Part shown: in pieces, positions 1-5,211 of the stretch
How positions within the stretch are numbered: the first letter of the stretch is position 1
Layout: every line of letters begins with the position of its first letter
Source: Candidatus Heimdallarchaeota archaeon AB_125
GTDB taxonomy: Archaea > Asgardarchaeota > Heimdallarchaeia > Heimdallarchaeales > Heimdallarchaeaceae
DNA: 5,384 nucleotides
Direction: 5' to 3'
Assembly (NCBI GenBank): GCA_001940755.1
Contig: MEHH01000206.1
Location: 1-5,384, forward strand
Position numbers and translations under genes: made by a program
Notes under the pieces: generated by a model
Databases searched by the model: none
What the model was told of the DNA's origin: nothing
The model's input: the letters and a program-made list of their open reading frames with translations, nothing else

Positions 1-165
1 AAATAGTTCAATCCACTCTTCATCCGCATCAGTACCTGGTGTATCGTATAATACTTCTGTAATGAGAACTCCTTCTCCTGTACAAGCGATTGATGAAGGA
101 ATTACGAAACAACCAAACAATGACAGAAGAAAGAATGTTGTTATTGTCATTCTTAAGATTTTCAT
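1..165 (-). CDS. Exported lamin-tail-domain protein, N-terminal part only (cut by window edge)
   Basis: Reading leftward from the ATG at 163-165 gives 55 uninterrupted codons to the window edge. Residues 1-28 look like a signal peptide: basic start (K2, R5), hydrophobic core at about 11-27, and Cys at 19 and 28 in contexts that only loosely resemble a lipobox (LFGC, SIAC). From residue 29 the sequence matches the start of a lamin-tail domain (ITEVLYDT, EEWIELF). By hand alignment 19 of 27 residues are identical to the lamin-tail start of the neighbouring nuclease-like protein. Lamin-tail domains in prokaryotes are beta-sandwich modules found on exported proteins, often with nucleases. The gene follows the 213-2291 gene on the same strand after a 47-nt gap that holds a TATA-like box. 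An in-frame Met at residue 6 is a less likely start. Domains beyond residue 55 are unseen, so the enzymatic function, if any, is unknown. Confidence 0.85.
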   Translation of the reverse strand, partial: MKILRMTITTFFLLSLFGCFVIPSSIACTGEGVLITEVLYDTPGTDADEEWIELF

Positions 166-190
166 ACTGAGTACAGTAAAATAACATGTA

Positions 191-202
191 ATTATACTTT
201 TT
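191..202 (-). promoter_or_regulatory. TATA-like box before the partial lamin-tail gene
   Basis: On the minus strand this reads AAAAAGTATAAT. The GTATAAT core is centred about 30 nt upstream of the ATG at 165, the distance expected for an archaeal TATA box driving a leaderless transcript. It suggests the downstream lamin-tail gene can be transcribed separately from the preceding one. The match to the archaeal consensus is only moderate. Confidence 0.4.
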
Positions 203-212
203 GCCCACTTGA

Positions 213-2291
213 TTAGAAACGTGATTTAGCTTCTGTTCTGTTTTTCTTATTTCTTATTCTAAAAACTATTACTACACTAGTTAGAAGAATAAAAATTCCT
301 GCAAAGTTTAATGGGATTTCTGGGATTATTGGCTCATCATGAGTTTTCTCTAAAACACTAGTTGATTTTATCCCTTCATTACCTGTTGAATCCACAGCAG
401 AAACTTCATAGGAATACCATGTGCCTGAAGATAATCCAGTATCAGAATAAACATTACCTGAAGATTCTGCAATCTTAAATCCATCTCTGTAAACATTGTA
501 ATGATCAATATCTCTTTCAGGATTTGAATTCCAAAGAAGATTGATTTGAGTTGAACTTACTGCGTCTGCAATGACTCCTTGAACTTTGATTGGATCTGTA
601 ACGTCAACATAATTTTGCATAGCAAGAACATCGAGGAAGAAATCTACACTATAATGATCAGCTCCTGTATCAGCTGATGGTGTATCTCCAGTTGTAGAAT
701 TAACAAGAAAATCTGCAAGATAATTATTTGCAATAATAAAATCGATTCTTGATTCATGGATGAGATCTTGATGACCGTAAGTATATCCAGGAATAGATGG
801 ATTCAAAATTCTAAAGACATCTGTAAAGATGTGATCTTGTGATGAATATTGTCCATATGTTGGATCACTTGGTTTCAATAGCATGGTTAGTGGTCCATAT
901 CCAAGATTACCTTCTGGTGCTAAAACACCTGTATCAAATGGTGAAAATGAATTCAGATCACCCACGTAAAGAATAGGTACTTCTCCTAAGCTATCCATAT
1001 AGTTAATTATCCCTTCTTGCTCTCTTTCTCTTCTGTATTCATTTGTTGAATCACTCATTGCCTTAAGGTGAGTACCTATTAGATACATTTCAGTGCTTGA
1101 TATGTTAACCTTCCAAGACATGAAATCATGTGTGACGTCGTACGCTGAATCATCATCTAGAGTAACAACAGGTATCTGAAGTGATTCTAGAACTGGAAAT
1201 CTACTCATGATTGTTTCTCCACCTTGAGCATAAGAGATTCCTTGAGCAGTATAACCAATGTATGGAGTTTCATTAACAAAATAAGCATTAAACTCATCTA
1301 AGTATTGGTTTAATAATTCATCAGAATTATCATCAAAATCTCCAGTTTCAACAAGAATAATAATATCTGCATTCTCCTCCTTTACTACATCCCTCCAACT
1401 AGGATCAGCACCAAATTCGATATTATAGGTCATTATTTTAATCTGTCCTGTAGATGGAAGAGTATCATTATTTTCAACTAGAACAGTAATATTATCCTCA
1501 CCAATATTATTTGCAGGATCTATACATCTAGCCAATATTGTATGTGATCCGTTGTTAACAGTTCTGGTATCCCAAAAGTATGAACTTGCAGTTGATCTTA
1601 GTACTGCATCCACATAGATTTCATAACTAGCTATGCCATTCTCGTCTGTTCCATTAACAGAAATTTGCACTACACCTGAAATATTAGCACCATCAACTGG
1701 AGAAATAATATTTACAGATGGATTTGTAACATCTGTTAAAACTTCATCATATATTCCATCACCTGGATCACCCAATGAACCACTAATTTCCCAGTCAAAG
1801 ACTGTATCTGTGTCAATTATTCCTTTTCTTCTAATTGTTTCATATGAAGCTGAGATTTCCCAACCAGGTTCTTCCCATGAAACGAAATCTACTTCAGTAC
1901 TTGCACCATAAAATAATGTTAGTTCGTCTCCACCATTTCCTAGAGCTAAATCAGGGTACATTCCACCTAAGTCAGGATTGTATCCATACATCGCATTGAA
2001 ACCTGAAATGTCGCTAGCAACAACATAATACCCTTTTGCTGGTATGATGCCAGATAAGCTGAAAGGCCCACTGTTATCTTCCACTCTCCATCCGCTTAAA
2101 TCAACAGGAGAATCTGTAGGATTAAACAATTCGAACCATTCTTCCACTGAATCAGTACCTGAAGTGTCATAAAGAACTTCAGTAATTATGATATTGTCTC
2201 CTGTTGGTGAAGAAATAATGGTTTGTGTCATTTGGACAAAGAAAATTAAGATAAGAATCAACGATACTTTTCTTAACTTTAGAGAACCCAT
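213..2291 (-). CDS. Surface-anchored lamin-tail / endonuclease-exonuclease-phosphatase (EEP) family protein
   Basis: 692-residue exported multidomain protein, probably an extracellular metal-dependent nuclease or phosphodiesterase. In order it has a signal peptide (1-28; K5, R7 and K8 before a LILILIFF core), a lamin-tail domain (about 30-140), an Ig-like domain (about 191-273), an EEP hydrolase domain (about 283-556), a fibronectin type III domain (about 567-650) and a C-terminal tail with IPEIP, a hydrophobic helix (about 661-677) and basic residues. All canonical EEP catalytic positions are visible: N290 (TYNIEF), E315 (LVETGD), H408 (GTHLKA), D445 and N447 (GDLNS), D517 (SRIDF) and D545-H546 (ADHYS). 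Eight N-x-S/T sequons lie in the extracellular part, suggesting glycosylation. The tail resembles PEF-CTERM-like or archaeal C-terminal anchors. The start at 2291 is chosen over the first in-frame start at 2399 because it begins directly at the signal peptide, avoids overlapping the upstream gene, and has a TATA box 28 nt away. Substrate (DNA, RNA, lipid head group) is not decidable from sequence. Confidence 0.9.
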   Translation of the reverse strand: MGSLKLRKVSLILILIFFVQMTQTIISSPTGDNIIITEVLYDTSGTDSVEEWFELFNPTDSPVDLSGWRVEDNSGPFSLSGIIPAKGYYVVASDISGFNAMYGYNPDLGGMYPDLALGNGGDELTLFYGASTEVDFVSWEEPGWEISASYETIRRKGIIDTDTVFDWEISGSLGDPGDGIYDEVLTDVTNPSVNIISPVDGANISGVVQISVNGTDENGIASYEIYVDAVLRSTASSYFWDTRTVNNGSHTILARCIDPANNIGEDNITVLVENNDTLPSTGQIKIMTYNIEFGADPSWRDVVKEENADIIILVETGDFDDNSDELLNQYLDEFNAYFVNETPYIGYTAQGISYAQGGETIMSRFPVLESLQIPVVTLDDDSAYDVTHDFMSWKVNISSTEMYLIGTHLKAMSDSTNEYRREREQEGIINYMDSLGEVPILYVGDLNSFSPFDTGVLAPEGNLGYGPLTMLLKPSDPTYGQYSSQDHIFTDVFRILNPSIPGYTYGHQDLIHESRIDFIIANNYLADFLVNSTTGDTPSADTGADHYSVDFFLDVLAMQNYVDVTDPIKVQGVIADAVSSTQINLLWNSNPERDIDHYNVYRDGFKIAESSGNVYSDTGLSSGTWYSYEVSAVDSTGNEGIKSTSVLEKTHDEPIIPEIPLNFAGIFILLTSVVIVFRIRNKKNRTEAKSRF

Positions 2292-2312
2292 GAGTATGAA
2301 GGGTAACTTCAA

Positions 2313-2325
2313 CAAATATATTTTG
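2313..2325 (-). promoter_or_regulatory. TATA box of the lamin-tail/EEP gene
   Basis: The minus strand reads CAAAATATATTTG, a good archaeal TATA element, centred 28 nt upstream of the ATG at 2291. This predicts transcription starting at or within a few bases of the start codon. It lies between the stop of the TIGR04076-like gene (2348) and the nuclease-like gene, so the latter probably has its own promoter. Confidence 0.6.
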
Positions 2326-2347
2326 TGATGTGTTCTTAACTGGGATT

Positions 2348-2647
2348 TTACATCCTTTCCAATTTGAAGATAACTGGTCTTTTCCCGTCTGAACAGCAAG
2401 TTATTGCAACGTTTGGATCTCCCTCAAAATATACTCCACCAAAATAGAGGAAAACAACTTGTTTGTATAGATCATGCCACGCCCAAGTACACCCAAAACC
2501 TTCTGGTCTCTCACAAAGTACTGAGATAAACTCTTGGCCTTCTTCAAAATAGGTACATGTCGTTGCAGGTTCTTTAAATGGCAATTCATCACCAAAAACT
2601 TCCTTTGGATCTAAAGCTTTCAATACTGTAATTTTAATGTCTGGCAT
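2348..2647 (-). CDS. TIGR04076 family small Cys-rich protein
   Basis: 99-residue cytoplasmic protein with no signal peptide or membrane helix. I recognise the TIGR04076 family pattern: an N-terminal IKITVLK strand, a YFEEGQEF motif after Cys31, a central GFGCTWAWHDLYK motif (Cys53, Trp55, Trp57), a FGG turn, and a C-terminal CCSDGKRPVIFK signature (Cys84-Cys85). Five cysteines (31, 45, 53, 84, 85) suggest metal or redox chemistry, but the family has no established function, so none is assigned. Length is typical of the family. The reading frame also allows a GTG start at 2656 (102 residues). ATG at 2647 is preferred because the GTG is part of a GTGA ribosome-binding motif and family members usually begin just before the first strand. 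It shares a divergent control region with the GNAT-like gene at 2760. Confidence 0.85.
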   Translation of the reverse strand: MPDIKITVLKALDPKEVFGDELPFKEPATTCTYFEEGQEFISVLCERPEGFGCTWAWHDLYKQVVFLYFGGVYFEGDPNVAITCCSDGKRPVIFKLERM

Positions 2648-2652
2648 ATCTT

Positions 2653-2656
2653 TCAC
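2653..2656 (-). promoter_or_regulatory. GTGA ribosome-binding motif deciding the ATG at 2647
   Basis: GTGA on the minus strand lies 5 nt before the ATG at 2647, matching part of the archaeal anti-Shine-Dalgarno complement (GGTGA). The same bases form an in-frame GTG that could be miscalled as the start. Confidence 0.45.
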
Positions 2657-2681
2657 ATTCAGATTTTTGTTGATTTTCTAG

Positions 2682-2718
2682 AACTTTCCAAACACGCTTA
2701 TAAATCTATTTGGAAGTT
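2682..2718. promoter_or_regulatory. Divergent promoter: palindromic TATA box centred in an inverted repeat
   Basis: TTATAA at 2698-2703 can be read as a TATA box in both directions (ATTTATAAG on the minus strand, CTTATAAAT on the plus strand). It would give leaders of about 26 nt for the 2647 gene and about 33 nt for the 2760 gene. It is flanked by CCAAA (2688-2692) and TTTGG (2709-2713), whose dyad axis is exactly the centre of TTATAA. The arms extend outward as AACTT (2682-2686) and AAGTT (2714-2718) with one extra T in the left arm. Arm centres are 21 bp apart, two helical turns. The layout suggests an operator for a dimeric regulator that would control both genes by covering the TATA box. 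A weaker alternative plus-strand box, CTTTTAAC (2731-2738), lies about 25 nt before the ATG at 2760. Confidence 0.5.
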
Positions 2719-2759
2719 TTTTTGCTAATCCTTTTAACTGTTTAAACTCTTTTTCTTGT

Positions 2760-3683
2760 ATGAATGAGTATAGTATAAAATCTTATGAAACTGGTTTTGA
2801 AGAAGATCAGGTTAGATTAGGTTTAGAAGTGATCAAGGACTGGGTTTGGCCTTATCAATATAATCTTGAATTCTTGAAAAATCTATATTCATCAACTGAT
2901 TTTGATCCGAACACAGCTCTATTTTGTTTTAAAGATAAGAGAATGGTCGGATTTACGTTAGCAAGAATAGGTGTGCAAGCTGGAGTAGTTGGTCCAGGAG
3001 TAAAAAAGAGAGCAAAGTTGGGAGCAAATTTGGATCTTCCTCGTGTTCTACCTAATAATGAAAAAGCTGAAAATCTGCTCATGGGAAGGATCATTGAAAA
3101 ACTAAAAATGAAAAAAGTTCCTTTCATCCAAACACGAGCATCAACTATGCATACCAATAGTATTGAGCTAGTTCGTAAATGGGGATTCAATGAGGTTAAA
3201 GATTATCCTCTAGGGTATAAGTTATATTATTACTATGATTTAAAAAAGGAAAATATCAAAGAAAATAAAGAAGATGTAGAAAGATTTGAGTTTGATCGAG
3301 ATATAGAATATTGTGCGATTAGTGTTTCAAATTTTTTCAAAAGGACATTAGAAGAAGCTAAGAAGGATATTGAAGAAATAAATAATTCTGAAGACTTAGT
3401 TAGCCATCTTGTCATTCGAAAAAAAGGAATGTTAGAAGGATATTGCTATGCTTTACCAAATAATTTGAACAAAGATATTATTGCAACTTTTCATCTTGAA
3501 GCATCAAAAGAGAAATACCTGAAACAGTTACTTGTTCAAGTTATTGATGATTGTTTAAAGAAAGGAAGTAAATATCTACTGATTGATGTAATAGGTGGTC
3601 TCTTGAAATTTGAAAAAGTCTTTCTTAATCTTGGATTTGATGAAGTTGCTACGTGGGGAATTTACGAGAAGGATTTGAGTTAA
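2760..3683 (+). CDS. Two-domain GNAT-like acetyltransferase homologue
   Basis: 307-residue cytoplasmic protein that looks like two GCN5-related N-acetyltransferase folds in tandem. The first half (about 4-160) has the central strand pattern ALFCFKDKRMVGFTLARI (53-70), a helix at 99-117 (motif A position), the strand FIQTRAS (122-128) and a clear motif B, NSIELVRKWGFNEV (133-146), where the aromatic-Gly-Phe turn is characteristic. The second half (about 172-305) repeats the scheme: HLVIRKKGMLEGYCYA (216-231), a strand-helix at 241-268, LLIDV (273-277) and FEKVFLNLGFDEV (284-296). Neither half has the canonical Q/R-x-x-G-x-G/A acetyl-CoA loop; the first has LPNNEKAENLL in its place. It could be an acetyltransferase with an unusual cofactor loop, an enzyme using another acyl donor, or a binding protein. 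Substrate unknown. It is transcribed divergently from the TIGR04076-like gene. Confidence 0.75.
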   Translation: MNEYSIKSYETGFEEDQVRLGLEVIKDWVWPYQYNLEFLKNLYSSTDFDPNTALFCFKDKRMVGFTLARIGVQAGVVGPGVKKRAKLGANLDLPRVLPNNEKAENLLMGRIIEKLKMKKVPFIQTRASTMHTNSIELVRKWGFNEVKDYPLGYKLYYYYDLKKENIKENKEDVERFEFDRDIEYCAISVSNFFKRTLEEAKKDIEEINNSEDLVSHLVIRKKGMLEGYCYALPNNLNKDIIATFHLEASKEKYLKQLLVQVIDDCLKKGSKYLLIDVIGGLLKFEKVFLNLGFDEVATWGIYEKDLS

Positions 3684-3710
3684 AGATCAGTTTTGGTTAT
3701 TGCACATCTC

Positions 3711-3719
3711 TTAAATATA
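3711..3719 (+). promoter_or_regulatory. TATA box of the alpha/beta hydrolase gene
   Basis: TTAAATATA in the 59-nt gap after the GNAT-like gene is close to the archaeal consensus. It is centred 28 nt before the ATG at 3743, predicting a leaderless or nearly leaderless mRNA. An upstream in-frame TTG at 3728 would lie before the predicted transcription start, so this box also decides the start codon. Confidence 0.6.
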
Positions 3720-3742
3720 CTTAGCAGTTGATTCTCTACTGT

Positions 3743-4582
3743 ATGGCTCTTAGCAAATTCTCGCAGGATATAGAAATAGACAATGGGTCAGAAATCTGTG
3801 TATTTATGTTCCATGGATTATCTGCAACACCTTATGAAATAAAAAACTGGATTGAAAAAATAGCTGAACTAGGTGTTGATGTTAAAGCTCCTCTTCTCCC
3901 ATTACATGGAGTTGATTCAACTGTACTATGTAGTGTAAAATCAGCTGATATCTTTTATGATTTCGGACGAGAATATATTGAGAAGCTCAAGAAGGAATAT
4001 AAGACTGTTATCGGTTTTGGAATCTCTCTTGGAGGAGGGACTATTTTTGATTATCTTGTAAATAAAGGAGGAAATCTCGATGCAGCAATAATGATTGGAA
4101 CTGGAGGTTTTGCTGCTTGGGAGATGGGTCTGATAGTTTGGTTAGTAAGAATTTTCAACCTGAAATCTATACGCAATCCTTTCATTACTGAGTATGATAA
4201 GATCTTATTACCTGAAGAATATTTCAATTGGAAGATGGAGAATATTCCCAAGGTTCCTGTGAAGATGTTAATGAAAGCTCTTTACAAACAAAAGAAGGAA
4301 GGCATCAATGAGAAACTAGCTAGAATCACTTGCCCAGTTATGTTGATAAATGGAACTTCTGGTCTATTAACCAACCGAAAGTCAGTTGAGCAATATTTTA
4401 AGGTAATCCCTGCAAAAAAGAAGTATGGATTAGTGGTGGAAGGGGCTAATCACTCAGTTCATAAATCAAAACAGCACAAAGAAATTTTGGAGCATTTGAT
4501 TAAATTTATATCAGATGTAATAGAATCTCTGAAAACTGAAGATGAAATAGAGAGTACAAGCATCATTACCCTAAGAAAGTAG
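3743..4582 (+). CDS. Alpha/beta hydrolase (carboxylesterase / monoacylglycerol lipase-like)
   Basis: 279-residue cytoplasmic serine hydrolase-like protein. An oxyanion-hole segment FHGLSATP (23-30) is followed by a helix and LLPLHG (51-56), as in Est30-type carboxylesterases and monoacylglycerol lipases. The nucleophile elbow is GFGISLGGG (91-99), with Ser95 in G-x-S-x-G. A cap-like insertion (about 120-185) is rich in aromatic and hydrophobic residues. The late strand PVMLING (198-204) precedes the loop where the catalytic acid usually sits, and EGANHS (233-238) supplies His237. In the acid loop the sequence is NGTSGLLTN, so the Asp common in this family (G-x-x-D) appears to be Gly207. A hand alignment cannot exclude an acid supplied from elsewhere. 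ATG at 3743 is preferred over the in-frame TTG at 3728 because of the TATA box 28 nt upstream. Likely acts on a small ester; substrate unknown. The downstream 76-residue membrane-protein gene starts 67 nt after its stop. Confidence 0.85.
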   Translation: MALSKFSQDIEIDNGSEICVFMFHGLSATPYEIKNWIEKIAELGVDVKAPLLPLHGVDSTVLCSVKSADIFYDFGREYIEKLKKEYKTVIGFGISLGGGTIFDYLVNKGGNLDAAIMIGTGGFAAWEMGLIVWLVRIFNLKSIRNPFITEYDKILLPEEYFNWKMENIPKVPVKMLMKALYKQKKEGINEKLARITCPVMLINGTSGLLTNRKSVEQYFKVIPAKKKYGLVVEGANHSVHKSKQHKEILEHLIKFISDVIESLKTEDEIESTSIITLRK

Positions 4583-4637
4583 TAAATTTGTGACAATGTT
4601 TTTAATCAATCAAGAGAAATCACACTATTTAATCTTA

Positions 4638-4643
4638 AGTGAT
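4638..4643 (+). promoter_or_regulatory. AGTGAT ribosome-binding motif for the small membrane protein
   Basis: AGTGAT ends 6 nt before the ATG at 4650 and matches the archaeal GGTGAT Shine-Dalgarno except for its first base. The earlier in-frame starts GTG 4590 and ATG 4596 have no well-spaced motif, which favours 4650. Having an SD suggests translation from a leadered or polycistronic mRNA continuing from the hydrolase gene. Confidence 0.45.
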
Positions 4644-4649
4644 TACAAT

Positions 4650-4880
4650 ATGACTAAAAAAGTAGGAAAAGAAGGACTACTACTTGTGCTCTTTGTTGCA
4701 CTGTTAATCGGTTCTTTCTTCGGATTAATATTTTCTTTTGGAGAATATATATGGACTGGTAGCGGAGGATTACTAGCACTAATAATAATTACAGCAGTAA
4801 CTATTTTTGGTTCTATTGGAGGTATAGTTTTATGCTCAATTAAATTAGCTAGAATCAACAAGAAACTTAAGAACCAATGA
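4650..4880 (+). CDS. Small two-helix membrane protein of unknown function
   Basis: 76-residue integral membrane protein, not recognised as a named family. A short basic N-terminus (K3, K4, K7) is followed by a first transmembrane helix (about 10-30, LLLVLFVALLIGSFFGLIF). Then come a short loop with EYIWTGSGG (32-40), a second helix (about 41-63, LLALIIITAV through GIVL) and a strongly basic tail (KLARINKKLKNQ). The charge pattern puts both ends in the cytoplasm, giving a hairpin. Longer versions starting at GTG 4590 (96 residues) or ATG 4596 (94 residues) add a polar stretch without clear function; the SD at 4638-4643 supports the shorter form. It may be co-transcribed with the hydrolase. Its stop is one base from the stop of the convergent regulator gene. 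Confidence 0.65.
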   Translation: MTKKVGKEGLLLVLFVALLIGSFFGLIFSFGEYIWTGSGGLLALIIITAVTIFGSIGGIVLCSIKLARINKKLKNQ

Positions 4881-4881
4881 A

Positions 4882-5202
4882 TTATTCCTTTTCTATTCTA
4901 TCTAGGACTGATTTGAATTTAGAGAGATAAGTGCTAAATTCTTCTTTTCCTTTCTCTGTTATGAAAATCATATTAATTGGTCTTTTTGAAAAGATCATCT
5001 TCTTTGTTTCGATGAAATCTTGTTCCATTAATTTGTTCAAATGATGGCTTAGATTACCAGGGGTTAAGTTCAGTAATTTTTGTAAATTTGTAAAACTAAT
5101 TTTCTTGTTAATATACAGGAGAAACATTATACTAAATCTAGCTGAAATAGAGAATATCTCATCAGTTGGAGGTAACTCTATCTCGTTATTCTCTTTCTCC
5201 AT
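4882..5202 (-). CDS. Winged-helix transcriptional regulator (HTH_34 / ArsR-MarR type)
   Basis: 106-residue DNA-binding protein. After a short polar N-terminus, a helix (17-32, FSISARFSIMFLLYIN) leads into the helix-turn-helix: FTNLQKLLN (37-45) and the recognition helix TPGNLSHHLNKLMEQ (47-61). The beta wing FIETKKMIFSKRPINMIFIT (63-82) carries the basic KK and KRP residues. A C-terminal helix (84-104) probably dimerises. The ISFTNLQ, LTPGNLSHHL and ITEKGKEEF signatures match the HTH_34 (winged-helix DNA-binding) pattern well. There are no cysteine metal sites, so ArsR-type metal sensing is not suggested. The ATG at 5202 is preferred over an in-frame GTG at 5211, which belongs to the SD and overlaps the stop of the upstream gene. 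It follows a membrane-protein gene by 5 nt on the same strand, so the pair is likely co-expressed and functionally linked. The DNA target is unknown. Confidence 0.88.
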   Translation of the reverse strand: MEKENNEIELPPTDEIFSISARFSIMFLLYINKKISFTNLQKLLNLTPGNLSHHLNKLMEQDFIETKKMIFSKRPINMIFITEKGKEEFSTYLSKFKSVLDRIEKE

Positions 5203-5207
5203 GTAAC

Positions 5208-5211
5208 TCAC
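5208..5211 (-). promoter_or_regulatory. GTGA ribosome-binding motif overlapping the upstream stop codon
   Basis: On the minus strand the membrane protein ends ...GAG-TGA. The last G of GAG plus the TGA stop form GTGA, 5 nt before the ATG of the regulator. Ribosomes terminating here would sit on the regulator's SD, a typical arrangement for translational coupling. Confidence 0.5.

Noticed and set aside
1633..1911. 92-codon open frame on the plus strand
   Set aside because: Lies wholly inside the lamin-tail/Ig part of the nuclease-like gene on the opposite strand; composition is a shadow of that gene and it has no promoter or SD.
2292..2399. N-terminal extension of the nuclease-like gene by 36 codons
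   Set aside because: Would overlap the upstream gene by 52 bases, puts a polar stretch before the signal peptide, and lies upstream of the TATA box at 2313-2325.
2401..2595. 64-codon minus-strand open frame
   Set aside because: Out of frame within the TIGR04076-like gene, whose family signature establishes the real frame.
2717..2723. Run of seven T as a terminator
   Set aside because: It lies just downstream of the promoter dyad in a divergent region with no gene ending on the plus strand before it.
2855..3415. Two minus-strand open frames opposite the GNAT-like gene
   Set aside because: Antisense shadows; no recognisable domain and no start signals.
4051..4251. 66-codon minus-strand open frame opposite the hydrolase
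   Set aside because: Antisense shadow of a gene with clear family motifs.
4643..4861. 72-codon minus-strand open frame opposite the small membrane protein
   Set aside because: Pro/Ile-rich antisense reading of transmembrane codons. The plus-strand reading has a normal two-helix topology and an SD.
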